From contig CAVUEF010000006.1 in NCBI GenBank assembly GCA_963740455.1, positions 62,001-126,000 of the forward strand: a DNA stretch of 64,000 nt. The letters run 5' to 3'. The notes under the pieces are model-generated. The model had not been told where the DNA came from. It made no database searches and saw only the letters and a list, made by a program, of their open reading frames with translations. Made by a program: the position numbers and the translations under genes. Numbering within the stretch: position 1 is the first letter of the stretch; each line of letters opens with the position of its first letter. Below are positions 34,867 through 43,734 of this stretch, piece by piece. The stretch comes from Paucibacter sp963740455 (GTDB lineage Bacteria > Pseudomonadota > Gammaproteobacteria > Burkholderiales > Burkholderiaceae_C).

Positions 34867-35952
34867 TCAGCAGGAACCGGGCGGGTCGGTGCGCGGCGCG
34901 GGCTCCTGCTGCTCAAGCCATTCGCGCCATACCGCCATCAAAATGGCCAGGATGACCGGGCCGACGAACAGGCCGATCAGACCGAATGCGGCCACGCCGC
35001 CGAGCACACCGAACAGCACCAGCAGGAACGGGATGTGCGTGGCATTGCTGATGACCAGCGGACGGATCAGGTTGTCGACCCAGCTGACGGCGAAAGTGCC
35101 CCACAGCAACAGACCGACGCCGGCGCTGGTCTGGCCCTTGAGCAGCAGCCACCCGCCGATCGACCCCCAGACGAAAGGCGTACCGAACGGGAACAGCGCG
35201 ATCAATGCCGTCAGCGCCGCCAGCAGGACCGGCGCGTGCACGCCTGCCGCCCAGTAGCCCAGTCCGGCCAGCGCGCCCTGCGCCAGTGCCGTCAGCACCA
35301 AGCCATAGACGACCGCCTTGGTGGTGGCGCCGACCGCGCTCAGATAGCCGTCAATGCGTGCGCCGACCATGCGGTGCAAGACCTGGCGCAACTGCGACAG
35401 CAGGGTTTCGCCATCGCGGTACATGAACACGAGCGTGAGCAGCGCAAAGCCGAACTTGAAGACGTTGCGACCCGCACCGCCGAGCATGTCCAGCAGGTCG
35501 CCGGTCTGCTGTCTGACCCACAAGTCGATCTGCTCGCGCAAGGCCGTCGGGTTGCGTGACAGTTGGTCCAGCGCATGCTGCATCCAGTCGCCCAGCCACG
35601 GGATGGCAGCGATGAAGTCTGGCAGCGGCCGCGGCCCTTGCGCCAGATTCGCGGCGAGCGCGGCGTAAGCCGCCGCCAGCTCGACGCGCATCGTCAGCAC
35701 CAGCCACAGCGCCGGCAGCACGAAGGTGGCCAGCAGCAGCAAGGACAGCAGCGCCGCGCTCAGCGTGGCGCGTCCTCCTGTGACGCGGCGCAGCCTCACA
35801 TACAGCGGCCAGGTGGTGTAGGCCATGATCGCGGCCCAGGCCACCGGCACCAGGAACAACTGCAATACCGTGTACGCCAGCACCAGCAGGCCGCCGAGCA
35901 GCAAGCCCAGCAGCGTGCGGCGCGTGCCTGTCTGAGAAAGGTGGTCAGTCAT
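34867..35952 (-). CDS. AI-2E family transporter (permease)
   Basis: About 361 aa with seven or eight helices. Family segments include FMYRDGETLLSQL, VGATTKAVVYGLVLTALAQGALAG, and the late FGLIGLFVGPVILAI. Start at ATG 35952 (MTDHLSQTG) is preferred to the upstream frame to 35997. The AI-2E (UPF0118) family includes quorum-signal and Na+/H+ exchange members, so the substrate cannot be named. Confidence 0.88.
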   Translation of the reverse strand: MTDHLSQTGTRRTLLGLLLGGLLVLAYTVLQLFLVPVAWAAIMAYTTWPLYVRLRRVTGGRATLSAALLSLLLLATFVLPALWLVLTMRVELAAAYAALAANLAQGPRPLPDFIAAIPWLGDWMQHALDQLSRNPTALREQIDLWVRQQTGDLLDMLGGAGRNVFKFGFALLTLVFMYRDGETLLSQLRQVLHRMVGARIDGYLSAVGATTKAVVYGLVLTALAQGALAGLGYWAAGVHAPVLLAALTALIALFPFGTPFVWGSIGGWLLLKGQTSAGVGLLLWGTFAVSWVDNLIRPLVISNATHIPFLLVLFGVLGGVAAFGLIGLFVGPVILAILMAVWREWLEQQEPAPRTDPPGSC

Positions 35953-36596
35953 GGGCAAGTCTGTCGGCCACGCCAGCTTGGTCAAAAACACCAGCATCCA
36001 TGGGACTCTCCAGCGGGAAACAGGCGGTCAACTGCGGTTTCTATTGATCTTTTCATAAATCACGACACTCTTCTGCCGAGGCCACCTTTCAGTCAAATGG
36101 TTCCTGGTGCGCGCACGATGCCAAGAAGGCTGGACAAGTAACTGCGTTCGTGTCCCCCGCCCTCCGGGCTCCTCCTTTACCTCACTACGTCACTTACCCA
36201 GTCTTCTTGGCGCAGCGGTATCGGTATTGCGGCGCGCATACCGACCGCTTTGCCAAGCGCGAGGATGGGGTGCTCTGCGCAGCGAAATAAAGGGGGCGCC
36301 CGCAGGGCGGAGGACATTAGCGGAGCAGAGTGCCGCATCCTCCTGCCCACCCACAACCTTGTCATGAATTTTGGAATTCTCAATAGGATCATGCTGCAAC
36401 AGGTGACGAATTGACGCAAGCCGACAGGTGCTGCGTTGACGGTGCTCAAGCATGCCTGGGCCTGGCTGGATTCGCTGGGTGTTGTTTCAGCATGCGGCCA
36501 GGCAGATCGGGCCGCCGCTTTGCCGGAGCGCGGAGCCAAAGCGCACGACAATGCCACTCATGGTTGCCGTGGTGACAGCCGCAGGAGGCATTGCGC
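35953..36596. other. gene-poor interval, no recognised gene
   Basis: About 640 bp without a convincing gene. A plus-strand open stretch ending in FAKREDGVLCAAK (stop near 36290) and minus-strand frames exist but match nothing I recognise. The interval 36150-36420 has runs resembling worn mobile-element sequence. No terminal repeats were found. Confidence 0.4.
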
Positions 36597-37268
36597 ATGT
36601 TTCACCTCTTTACGGTCAGCGGCCGCGTGTTCAGTGGCGGCCCCGAGCAGATACGCGACATGAGGCCGACCACGCCGGTGGCGCGGGTGCGCCGCGTGAC
36701 GCGCGCCGGCGCCGACTTCGACGAGCAGCCGCAGGCGCAGCGCCAGAGCCCGCCGCCGCTGGCCGGCGATGTCGGCCGCCACGGCGCCTTGGCCGAATAC
36801 GCGGCCACCGGGCAGCGCGCCGGGCCGCAGCGCCACCCGCTCACACATGTGTCCGACGTGATGAGTCAGCCGGTGCTCACGGTCGCGCTTGACGCGACCG
36901 TCTTGCAGGCCTGGCGGCAACTTGCCGAGCATGGCTACGCGCAGGCGCCGGTGGTCGACGCCAAAGGCCAACTGGTAGGCATGTTCCTGCGCGCCGGGCT
37001 GATGCACGCTGAATTGATCGAAAGCGCGATCAGCGATACCGCGAACTTGCGCAAGCTGCTGATGCAGACGGTAGCCGAGCGCATGGCTACGCCCGTGCCT
37101 GCGGCCACGCCTGACACCGAGCTGCGCCGCGTCGCCCATGTGCTGATCGACGCCGGGCTGCCGGGCATGCCGGTGGTCGACGAACAGGGCGCCGTGATCG
37201 GTTTCGTGTCGCGCACCGACATAATGCGTGCGGTGGTCGCCGATCCGCCGCTGGATCTGTGGGGCTGA
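36597..37268 (+). CDS. CBS-domain protein
   Basis: 223 aa. ATG 36597 follows CAGGAGG. Residues about 1-85 are a low-complexity basic N-terminal part (MFHLFTVSGRVFSGGPEQIR). Residues about 90-220 are a CBS pair: DVMSQPVLTVALDATVLQAW, AQAPVVDAKGQLVGMF, then MATPVPAATPDTELRRVAHVL and GMPVVDEQGAVIGFVSRTDIMRA split over two lines. Such pairs bind adenylate nucleotides and regulate partners. No partner is obvious. Confidence 0.85.
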   Translation: MFHLFTVSGRVFSGGPEQIRDMRPTTPVARVRRVTRAGADFDEQPQAQRQSPPPLAGDVGRHGALAEYAATGQRAGPQRHPLTHVSDVMSQPVLTVALDATVLQAWRQLAEHGYAQAPVVDAKGQLVGMFLRAGLMHAELIESAISDTANLRKLLMQTVAERMATPVPAATPDTELRRVAHVLIDAGLPGMPVVDEQGAVIGFVSRTDIMRAVVADPPLDLWG

Positions 37269-37318
37269 AGCCAACCGGCTCTTGCCATCGACGGCCAGCG
37301 CGATCCAACCGGTTTCTT

Positions 37319-37858
37319 ATGTCAGCCATTCCACGCCCGAGCGCAAGCCAACTGATCGAACTCCTGCAGCTCAAGCCCTTGCCAGCCGAGGGTGGCCTGT
37401 TCAGACAGTCGTGGCGTTCGTCGCTGCAAGTCGTTGCGCACGGCGGGCCCCGTCCGGCGGGCACGGCGATCTACGCGCTGCTGAGCGACGCGCCCGATGC
37501 GTTCTCGGCCATGCACCGCCTGCGCTGCGACGAGCTCTGGCATTTCTATCTGGGCGACGCCATCAAGATGCTGCTGTTGCATCCCGATGGCCGGGTCGAG
37601 CGCGTCGTGCTGGGGGCCGATCTGCTCGGGGGTCAGGTCTTGCAGGCGGTGGTTCCTGCCGGCTGCTGGATGGGTGCGCGGCTGCTGGCAGGTGGGCGCT
37701 ACGCGCTGTTCGGCTGCACCTCGGCGCCGGGCTTCATCGAGGCGGATTACGAAGGCGGCGATGCGCGCCTGGCAAGCCAATACCCGCAAGCGGCGCAGGA
37801 GATCGCCGCACTGCTGCGCGAGGGCGCGCCACTCAGCATGCCCCCCGCGCCGGACTGA
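37319..37858 (+). CDS. cupin family protein (DUF985)
   Basis: 179 aa from ATG 37319. Matches the cupin_5/DUF985 family: LLQLKPLPAEGGLFRQ, AIYALLSDAPDAFSAMHRL, DELWHFYLGDAIKMLLLHPDG and VVPAGCWMGARL. Cupin metal-site residues (His in MHRL and WHFY) are present. A role in sugar or metabolite isomerisation is possible, but the family is mostly uncharacterised. Confidence 0.88.
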   Translation: MSAIPRPSASQLIELLQLKPLPAEGGLFRQSWRSSLQVVAHGGPRPAGTAIYALLSDAPDAFSAMHRLRCDELWHFYLGDAIKMLLLHPDGRVERVVLGADLLGGQVLQAVVPAGCWMGARLLAGGRYALFGCTSAPGFIEADYEGGDARLASQYPQAAQEIAALLREGAPLSMPPAPD

Positions 37859-38106
37859 GGCTGATCGCGAACGTTCGCCGGGCCTTGCCGACACGGCGGA
37901 ACCTGTCGAGCTCAGCCTGCACAGACTGGCTCCTGTTGGAGCGGTCTCGATGCGTTTGTGGAGTACCGGCCAACGGCTATTTGCGGATGCTCCGGACCGT
38001 CCGGTTTGGAGTTGTCCACCCATGTGATGTGGAGCTGCAGCTTCGTGTCCGCCGGGCTTGTCAAGCTTCGCTCAGCGCGCCACATTAACGGTCGGACCTG
38101 ACCATC

Positions 38107-39279
38107 ATGGCAAATGTCAGCACGTTCTTCGACCTGAACCAGGCAATTTCTCTGTCCGCTGGGCATGACCGCATGATCGTGTTCGCCAGGCGCAGCTCGG
38201 GCGAACTCGCCCATATCGATGAAGTTGCCAACGGAAAGGCCTGCGCCTGCGTTTGCTTGGCCTGTAACGAAGCCCTTATTGCGCGCCAAGGTGACGTGCT
38301 TGCACACTCATTTGCCCACCAATCGGGTACGGAGTGTGACCACGCCCTAGAAGCCATGCTGCATGGTCTGGCAGTCGAGCTCATCAAGCGGCGTCAGCAG
38401 TTCGTCGTGCCGGCCTTGTACGTCAAGGCTTCCATAACAACGCCCTATGGAGACTTGACTGACGTGAGGCAGCGTCCCGCCACCAGGGTCCCTGTTGACA
38501 GCGTCGAGTTGGACAAGCGCGCACCATGGGCGCGCCCGTGCGTCGTCACTTGGGTCAAGGGCCGCGAGTTGCTGATCCACATCGCCCTGCACCACAAGGC
38601 CGACGAGCAAGAGCGCCAGGCCCTGGCGCGACTCGATCAGGCTGCAGTCCAGGTTGACCTGAGCCATCAATTTCCGCGCACGCTCGCCGAGTTCACGCAG
38701 ATCCTGTTCACCGCGGATCTGCGCAAATCGTGGCTTTTCAATCACCGAGAGGATGCGATGCGTGCCGAGATTCAGGCGGCCCTGGAGGTGGCGGCCGACG
38801 AAGCGCGCCGGGCGCATGAATCAATCATGAAAGAGCGCCTGGAGCGCGAACGGACCGAGCGGGCTCGGATCCACGCTGCGGCAGTGGCCGCCCGGCGTGA
38901 CTTCGTGAAACTGCATCCTGTGGCGACTATGCGATCAGTCACCACCGCACAGTGCCCACCGCAGCCACCACCAAAGCCGGCCAAACCCGCCGAGCTGAGC
39001 GCCAGCGTCGAGTATCAATCGCAGCAAGGTTCGCTATGGCTCTTGCACAGTGCTCACCCCGACATCTACTTCAGAATGGAGCCCGGCGTCGATCATGCTC
39101 GGCAAGTGCTCGAACAGTCCGGCGCCACCAAGGACGGCTCAGGCGTGTATCGCATTTCCCGCGACGGCTGGGCATCGGCGGCTGTGCGACTGGCCGACTT
39201 CTGGACCATCATTCGATCTGTCTCTGGAGCGCCAGAAGCAGACGCGATGCCATCCAACTCAAACGACTTCGGACAGTGA
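38107..39279 (+). CDS. CoiA-like zinc-binding protein
   Basis: 390 aa. The N-terminal part matches competence protein CoiA-like proteins: CVCLACNEALIARQGDVLAHSFAHQ is a zinc-ribbon-type region, followed by CDHALEAMLHGLAVELI. The middle is charged and alpha-helical (about 215-275, many Arg/Glu). The C-terminal region is unassigned. The family is linked to DNA processing and possible nuclease activity. The last 21 bp overlap the stop of the converging integrase remnant, so this gene adjoins the integron. Confidence 0.65.
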   Translation: MANVSTFFDLNQAISLSAGHDRMIVFARRSSGELAHIDEVANGKACACVCLACNEALIARQGDVLAHSFAHQSGTECDHALEAMLHGLAVELIKRRQQFVVPALYVKASITTPYGDLTDVRQRPATRVPVDSVELDKRAPWARPCVVTWVKGRELLIHIALHHKADEQERQALARLDQAAVQVDLSHQFPRTLAEFTQILFTADLRKSWLFNHREDAMRAEIQAALEVAADEARRAHESIMKERLERERTERARIHAAAVAARRDFVKLHPVATMRSVTTAQCPPQPPPKPAKPAELSASVEYQSQQGSLWLLHSAHPDIYFRMEPGVDHARQVLEQSGATKDGSGVYRISRDGWASAAVRLADFWTIIRSVSGAPEADAMPSNSNDFGQ

Positions 39280-39838
39280 GTCCACCGGACTGCGCACCGC
39301 GCCGCCGCCCACTTTGAGAACGTGCGTGTAGATCATCGTGGTCGCCACATCGGCATGACCCAGCAGATCCTGCACGGTGCGTATGTCATAACCCGCTTGC
39401 AACAAGTGCGTGGCAAAAGCGTGGCGCAAGGTGTGAGGCGTGGCCGGCTTGACGATGCCGGCTGTCTCTACCGCGCGCTTGAACGCACGCTGGAAGGTCT
39501 GGTCGTACAGGTGGTGACGCCGCACCACGCCCGAGCGAGGATCGGTCGAATGCGTGGCCTGCGGGAACACCCAGAACCAGGACCACGATGCGCCAGCGCG
39601 CGGATATTTGCGCTCCAGGGCATCGGGCATCTCCACTCCGCTACGGCCCTGAGCCTGGTGAGAACACGCATGAGCAACAGACACGCTGACAACGCCGGGT
39701 CGAGCACCGCGCTCGCTCGCAGGCAAGGCTGCGCGTCACCCAGGCACGAAGACCGAAACCGCACAGATCGACCACTGGCCATGCCGTCAAACGCTTCCAA
39801 GCAACTGCTTCATGCGGCTTGCACGCCACAAGCAGCAT
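39259..39838 (-). pseudogene. intI: truncated IntI integron integrase
   Basis: The minus-strand frame 39726-39259 encodes the C-terminal half of an integron tyrosine recombinase. It includes VEMPDALERKYPRAG, WSWFWVFPQ, the integron-specific patch around FQRAFKRAV, the catalytic HTLRHAFATHLL, GHADVATTMIYTHVLK (His, Tyr nucleophile) and KVGGGAVRSP. Upstream the match is lost through frameshift and deletion; the N-terminal half (first catalytic Arg, Lys) is missing. A full IntI is about 320-340 aa, here only about 155 aa remain in frame. It cannot recombine cassettes on its own. Confidence 0.85.
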
Positions 39839-39922
39839 CTCACCGGCCTGGGATGGGTACTCAGCAAGGGCTTTGAAACTTACACTGCCCTAGTCAAACT
39901 GCCGCCACCGAGCGGCGGTTCA

Positions 39923-40008
39923 GTCCAACAAGGTTTATCTGACGCCATGCAACACCTGCGCATTCGTTCACCGTTGGCTCGGCGTCAGATAAACGCTATT
40001 CGTTGGGC
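39923..40008 (+). repeat. attC site 1
   Basis: Runs from GTCCAAC (R'') to GTTGGGC (R', 40002-40008), with inner palindrome TTTATCTGACGCC / GGCGTCAGATAAA. It is the site nearest the integrase remnant and the left boundary of the M48 cassette. Confidence 0.8.
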
Positions 40009-40059
40009 ATCACAGAAAGTATCATCCCAAACATTAATTGGCTCAGTTATCACTACGGT

Positions 40060-40947
40060 ATGCAAAGAATACTTCTTCTATTTGTAGCTTTTTTTATCTC
40101 GGGTTGTGCAACACCTGCAACCGTTAAGTCGCTTCAACAATGGCATAACAGAGAAGTTAGGCTGGGGATAATTACACGAAAAATTATTACTGCGAATCTT
40201 TCACTTTGCCCTATCCATAGGAAATATTACGGTTTCACGTCCATCTGGCTGGAGAAAAATGCCAACACGGATACCGGGATGAAATGGGCTGAGGCGCTTC
40301 ATCTCCAAGAGGAGCCAACCATTATTACGGTCATTCCAAATAGTGCGGTTGATCGGGCTGGCTTACGCGTTGAAGATGCGATTCTTTCATTCAATAATAT
40401 CCAATGGCCCAAATCTGGCGCTGATAAGGAGGCGTATGGAAAAGAACTACGTGCAGCGCTTACTTTTCCAACAATGCGCCTCGTTGTACGACGCAATGAG
40501 AAAGAAATATCTCTGTTACTTACCGGTGAAGATGCATGCGCTGCTGACGCTGCTCTAGTAAACAATCAAGAATCCAACGCCCACGCTGGCGGGTACTTCG
40601 TTTTTATAGATGAGGGCCTAGAGGAGCTGCTTCGTGATGATGCCGAACTGGCATTTGTGGTCGCACATGAGGTCGCTCACGTAATCTTGGGCCACTCGGT
40701 ACTGGGAAAGGAAAACGACCTCAATGACAAGAAGCGTGCTTCAATGGAGCAAGCCGCAGACGCATTGGGCATTCGACTAATGGTACGTGCGGGCTACGAT
40801 CCGGCAGCAGCAACTACCGCAATTAGAAAAATTGACCACGCAAACCGTGGCCCAATTTCTAGATGGCTGGGACTTCATGGGGTTTATATGCCTACGGAAC
40901 AACGGGTAGAGTTCTTAAAAGCATCTACGACTGACATCGGCGAATGA
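40060..40947 (+). CDS. cassette-borne M48-family lipoprotein peptidase with PDZ-like domain
   Basis: 295 aa from ATG 40060. A lipoprotein signal (ILLLFVAFFISGC) is followed by a PDZ-like segment (VIPNSAVDRAGLRVEDAILSF), then a zinc protease core with VVAHEVAHVILGHS (HExxH) and the third-ligand region EQAADALGIRLM. Sequence composition is markedly A+T-richer than the flanking chromosome, as usual for cassette genes. It fills the cassette between attC 1 and attC 2. A cell-envelope protease is likely. The protein is complete. Confidence 0.8.
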   Translation: MQRILLLFVAFFISGCATPATVKSLQQWHNREVRLGIITRKIITANLSLCPIHRKYYGFTSIWLEKNANTDTGMKWAEALHLQEEPTIITVIPNSAVDRAGLRVEDAILSFNNIQWPKSGADKEAYGKELRAALTFPTMRLVVRRNEKEISLLLTGEDACAADAALVNNQESNAHAGGYFVFIDEGLEELLRDDAELAFVVAHEVAHVILGHSVLGKENDLNDKKRASMEQAADALGIRLMVRAGYDPAAATTAIRKIDHANRGPISRWLGLHGVYMPTEQRVEFLKASTTDIGE

Positions 40948-41028
40948 GGCAACTGGTGCCCCGGCTATCTTACGTACCCGCCAGTCAACACCTTGTGTGC
41001 CATGTGCATTGGGAGTGATTGCAATGAT

Positions 41029-41091
41029 GCCCAACCCGTCATTCGAGCGGGACAGCCCAGAAGCGGGCTGCCCCTCAATTTTACGTTAGCT
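41029..41091 (+). repeat. attC site 2
   Basis: 63-bp site from GCCCAAC to GTTAGCT with the inner palindrome AGCCC / GGGCT. Its R'' box GCCCAAC is complementary to GTTGGGC at the left end of the same cassette. Confidence 0.8.
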
Positions 41092-41112
41092 TTTATTCCG
41101 AGGAGTTTCATA

Positions 41113-41529
41113 ATGCAATTTGAAGAACAAATAGTGATCACGGCGCCACCGGAAAAGGTGTTTGCGCTATATGAAAATGTCACCGCTTGGTCATCATGGG
41201 ATCCTGACGTAAAGACATCGTCCATTGAGGGTTCGTTTGCTTCTGGGTCATCAGGTTCACTTCAACCTTCCAGTGGCCCCAAGGCAAAAATCAAATTTAC
41301 AGAGGTCATGCCTAATCGGTCGTTTACTGTAGAAACCAAATTACCATTGTGTGTCATGCGTTTTGAACATGAACTTACCCTTCTTCCTTCTGGTACAAAC
41401 GCAAAGCATCGGGTCACTTTCCAAGGTCTGCTTTCTCCATTTTTTGGGCGAGTTATTGGGTCTCAAATACGCAAGGGCTTGCCAAATACCATGCAAGGTT
41501 TAAAACGTGCAGCCGAACATCAAAGCTAA
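41113..41529 (+). CDS. cassette-borne SRPBCC (START/Bet v1-like) protein
   Basis: 138 aa from ATG 41113 behind GAGGAG. The sequence begins FEEQIVITAPPEKVFALYENV and continues WSSWDPDVKTS, the polyketide-cyclase/dehydrase type of the SRPBCC superfamily, then FTVETKLPLCVMRFEHELTL. The fold forms a hydrophobic ligand cavity; ligand unknown. It is the only gene of the second cassette and seems complete. Confidence 0.8.
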   Translation: MQFEEQIVITAPPEKVFALYENVTAWSSWDPDVKTSSIEGSFASGSSGSLQPSSGPKAKIKFTEVMPNRSFTVETKLPLCVMRFEHELTLLPSGTNAKHRVTFQGLLSPFFGRVIGSQIRKGLPNTMQGLKRAAEHQS

Positions 41530-41586
41530 CCCGGCGTTCGAGCGGGACGCCGCAAAAGCGCGGCGCCCCTCAACTTTACGTTGGGC
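41524..41586 (+). repeat. attC site 3
   Basis: 63 bp from AGCTAAC to GTTGGGC with an inner repeat GCCGC / GCGGC. The R'' box AGCTAAC is the exact complement of GTTAGCT at the left end of its cassette. Confidence 0.8.
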
Positions 41587-41603
41587 ATCAGCTGGGCCTT
41601 CCC

Positions 41604-41642
41604 GTTGTCCTAGTTGACAACACCAGTTCATGTTGTCATCAT
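41604..41642 (+). promoter_or_regulatory. promoter/operator of the TumE-TumA cassette
   Basis: Three GTTGTC elements in alternating orientation: GTTGTC at 41604-41609, GACAAC at 41616-41621, GTTGTC at 41632-41637. They overlap a -35 TTGACA (41614-41619) and, 17 bp on, CATCAT (41637-41642). This is a plausible binding site for the antitoxin encoded in the same cassette. Confidence 0.5.
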
Positions 41643-41649
41643 CGCCAAC

Positions 41650-41946
41650 ATGAAGGCTGCCGAGCTATTCCGAACACGCATCGTTTACACAGAGCATGCG
41701 TTTGCCGAGTTGGTTCTGTGGCGGGTTCCAGTTCCTGTCAAAGCTTCGTTGCACGAATACAAGTACCGTTTGGCCTATGTCGTCAAAGGTATCTGTGTCG
41801 TTCGGTATGACAACGAGGTAGGAAAGGGAGATCACCGCCACTTTGGTAGCAAGGAGAGCAACTACTCCTTCACCAATCCCGAAGCATTGCTCGCTGACTT
41901 CCAACGTGATATTGCGAGGTGGAATCGTGAAAACAGTGACTCTTGA
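41650..41946 (+). CDS. tumE: TumE-type (DUF6516) toxin
   Basis: 98 aa from ATG 41650. Resembles TumE/DUF6516: VLWRVPVPVKASLHEYKYRLAY, VVRYDNEVGKGDHRHFG and PEALLADFQRDIARW. This family includes ribonuclease-like toxins paired with an HTH antitoxin. It overlaps the antitoxin start by 20 bp. No ribosome site is visible ahead of the ATG, which falls where the predicted transcript starts. Confidence 0.75.
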   Translation: MKAAELFRTRIVYTEHAFAELVLWRVPVPVKASLHEYKYRLAYVVKGICVVRYDNEVGKGDHRHFGSKESNYSFTNPEALLADFQRDIARWNRENSDS

Positions 41947-42274
41947 GGTGCGCTCCCCTGCGGAAGCTATGGCTGGATTTGCTCAGGCTTGGCGGGCTGG
42001 AAAAGCGGAGAAGACTGCCCGAATCAGTTTTGCTTCACCGGAGCTTCTTTGGAAAGTTCTCACTGCAAAGCGATGGGAATTGCTTAAAGCTTTGTGTGGT
42101 GCGGGCCCCGTCTCCATTCGCGAAGCAGCACGTCGGGTTGAACGCGACGTCAAGGCGGTTCATAGTGACGTTACCGCTTTGCTGGAGGCAGGAGTGCTAG
42201 ATCGCACCGAAAGCGGAGCCATCGTCTTTCCATTCGAAGCGGTAAAGGTTGAGTTCCTGCTGCAAGCAGCTTAG
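41927..42274 (+). CDS. tumA: TumA-type HTH antitoxin
   Basis: 115 aa from GTG 41927 behind GAGGTGG. Family segments SPAEAMAGFAQAW and LTAKRWELLKALCGAGP are followed by a winged-helix-like region (VSIREAARRVERDVKAVHSDVTAL). Short C-terminal strand EFLLQAA. This is the HVO_A0114/TumA type paired with the DUF6516 toxin in front of it. Probably binds the GTTGTC elements upstream. Confidence 0.78.
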   Translation: MKTVTLEVRSPAEAMAGFAQAWRAGKAEKTARISFASPELLWKVLTAKRWELLKALCGAGPVSIREAARRVERDVKAVHSDVTALLEAGVLDRTESGAIVFPFEAVKVEFLLQAA

Positions 42275-42289
42275 ATCCTGCGCGCAGAT

Positions 42290-42348
42290 GCTCAACCCTT
42301 CAATCGAGAGGATGTGTCCTGGCACGCCTCTCATCTCAAACGTTAGGC
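42290..42348 (+). repeat. attC site 4
   Basis: 59-bp site from GCTCAAC to GTTAGGC (42342-42348) with inner GAGAGG / CCTCTC. It is the left boundary of the disrupted membrane-protein cassette. Confidence 0.78.
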
Positions 42349-42352
42349 CTCA

Positions 42353-42619
42353 ATGAGAAACTTCGCTCGAATATTGGCTTTGTTGTACGCGGTCGTCGTT
42401 GGCCTGGCGGCTCTTTGGGCGTGGTACACCGATGTGACGCTGCTTCATGCAGGGCGCGAGCACATGCTCCCTGACATTCTGTTGTTGATCGTATCGCTGC
42501 CGACATCCAATACACTCGATTTCTTCTACGAGCGGTCGCCGGCATTTTTTGCACCACCGTTCGCGCAGCTGACATGGCTAACGGCTTGCGGTGCTTTTCA
42601 GGCAGCTGTGCTTTACTTA
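42353..42619 (+). pseudogene. cassette-borne small membrane protein, cut by insertion sequences
   Basis: The frame starts MRNFARILALLYAVVVGLAA (one membrane helix) and has further helices (DILLLIVSLPTSNTLDFF and LTACGAFQAAVLYLL). No family recognised. At 42618-42619 the codon TTA is the TA target of IS630. Beyond the two nested elements the same frame can be picked up again at 45402 and continues in frame for about 25 codons, so the gene was split by insertion. Protein length as now read into IS630 is spurious. Confidence 0.65.
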
Positions 42620-43732
42620 TTGCTCCGGCCCGATGAAGTCTCAAGCTGCATAGCGCACGCGACGATCCTGGAAGTAGCCAATAACCCGCTCAGGAGTTTT
42701 GTCCAGCATCGCCATGTGCTCGTTGGCCGCCTCGCGTAACTTGCTCTTGGTGCGCACTGGAACTTTTCTGCCCATTTCCTGTTTCAAATCCGCATTGAGC
42801 CGCTCTTCGGGATTGAGTTGAGGGCTGTAGCTGGGCAGATAGAACAGCTCAATTTGCGTGTTTCTCTCAGCTACCCAAGCCTTCACTACCTTGCTGTGAT
42901 GCACCCGCAAATTATCCAGAATCAGAAACACCTTTTTGCCTGCATCCTTGATTAATGCGGTCAAGAATTCAATGAGCTTTTCAGCATCAAAGGCATCGTC
43001 AATGATCATCCAGCGGGTCTTGCCCTGGTTGGTCACCGTGGCAATCATCGAGAGCTTTTGTCGGGTGCCACCGACGGTCAATGCAACAGGTGTTTTGCCC
43101 GCCGGTGCGAAGCTTCTGCCACGCACATCGGTGTTGACCAGCGCGGTCTCATCACCCCAATGGATTTCAGCGCCTTCCAAGCGAGCACGCTGCTCTATGC
43201 CGGGGTATTCACCCTCCAGCCACGCCTGAACCGCCACCGGGTTTTGCTCATAGGCGCGCTTGATTGGCTTTTGGGGCGTGAACCCCCAGCGCTTGAGGTA
43301 CTTGCCCACACTGCGCACGTGCAGCTTGATACCGTATTCCTGCTCAATGAGTTGCCCGACAGCCGCCCGGCTCCAAAGAAAAAAATCCATCTTGAGTTGC
43401 TCAGGGCGCTTGTCAATGATGGTGCGCTGGATGCAGTCTTCCTGAACCTGCGTGAGGGTGCGCCCCACACCCGGACTGCGTCCGCGCAAGGCGGGCCGGA
43501 TAGCAGGCCAACCGCCTGCATCGAACAGGTCAATGCAGGCGCGAACCGCGGGGTAGCTCAAGCCCGTCATGGATACGATTTGCATGACGCCCAGTGCCTT
43601 TTTGTGCAACCTCACGACTTGCTTGCGCCTCTCGTGGAGCTGCTCCAGTGTTTGCTTTCTTGCGTTTTCTTTTTCCATGAACTTTGGAGTAGATAAATCC
43701 AAGAAAGTTCATATTTTATTGGGCCGGATCAA
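42620..43732 (-). mobile_element. complete IS630-family insertion sequence
   Basis: 1113 bp with imperfect terminal repeats: left TTGCTCCGGCCCGATGAA, right end complement TTGATCCGGCCCAATAAA. It is flanked by TA on both sides (42618-42619 and 43733-43734), the IS630/Tc1 target duplication. One transposase gene fills it on the minus strand. Confidence 0.85.
42641..43678 (-). CDS. IS630-family transposase
   Basis: 345 aa from ATG 43678; an upstream ATG at 43702 is also in frame. N-terminal helix-turn-helix regions (MQIVSMTGLSYPAVRACI; winged helix around VRSVGKYLKRWGF) precede a DDE domain with HWGDETALV, FLILDNLRVHHSK and NPEERLNADLK supplying the three acidic residues. The gene is intact, so this element may be active. 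Confidence 0.93.
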   Translation of the reverse strand: MEKENARKQTLEQLHERRKQVVRLHKKALGVMQIVSMTGLSYPAVRACIDLFDAGGWPAIRPALRGRSPGVGRTLTQVQEDCIQRTIIDKRPEQLKMDFFLWSRAAVGQLIEQEYGIKLHVRSVGKYLKRWGFTPQKPIKRAYEQNPVAVQAWLEGEYPGIEQRARLEGAEIHWGDETALVNTDVRGRSFAPAGKTPVALTVGGTRQKLSMIATVTNQGKTRWMIIDDAFDAEKLIEFLTALIKDAGKKVFLILDNLRVHHSKVVKAWVAERNTQIELFYLPSYSPQLNPEERLNADLKQEMGRKVPVRTKSKLREAANEHMAMLDKTPERVIGYFQDRRVRYAA

Positions 43733-43734
43733 TA

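Noticed and set aside
36107..36590. Small open frames in the gap after the AI-2E transporter gene
   Set aside because: Several frames overlap on both strands with no ribosome sites or known domains, so none is supported as a gene.
39923..40008. First attC-like site considered as attI
   Set aside because: It has R''/R' boxes and an inner palindrome like the other attC sites. attI sites lack this symmetry.
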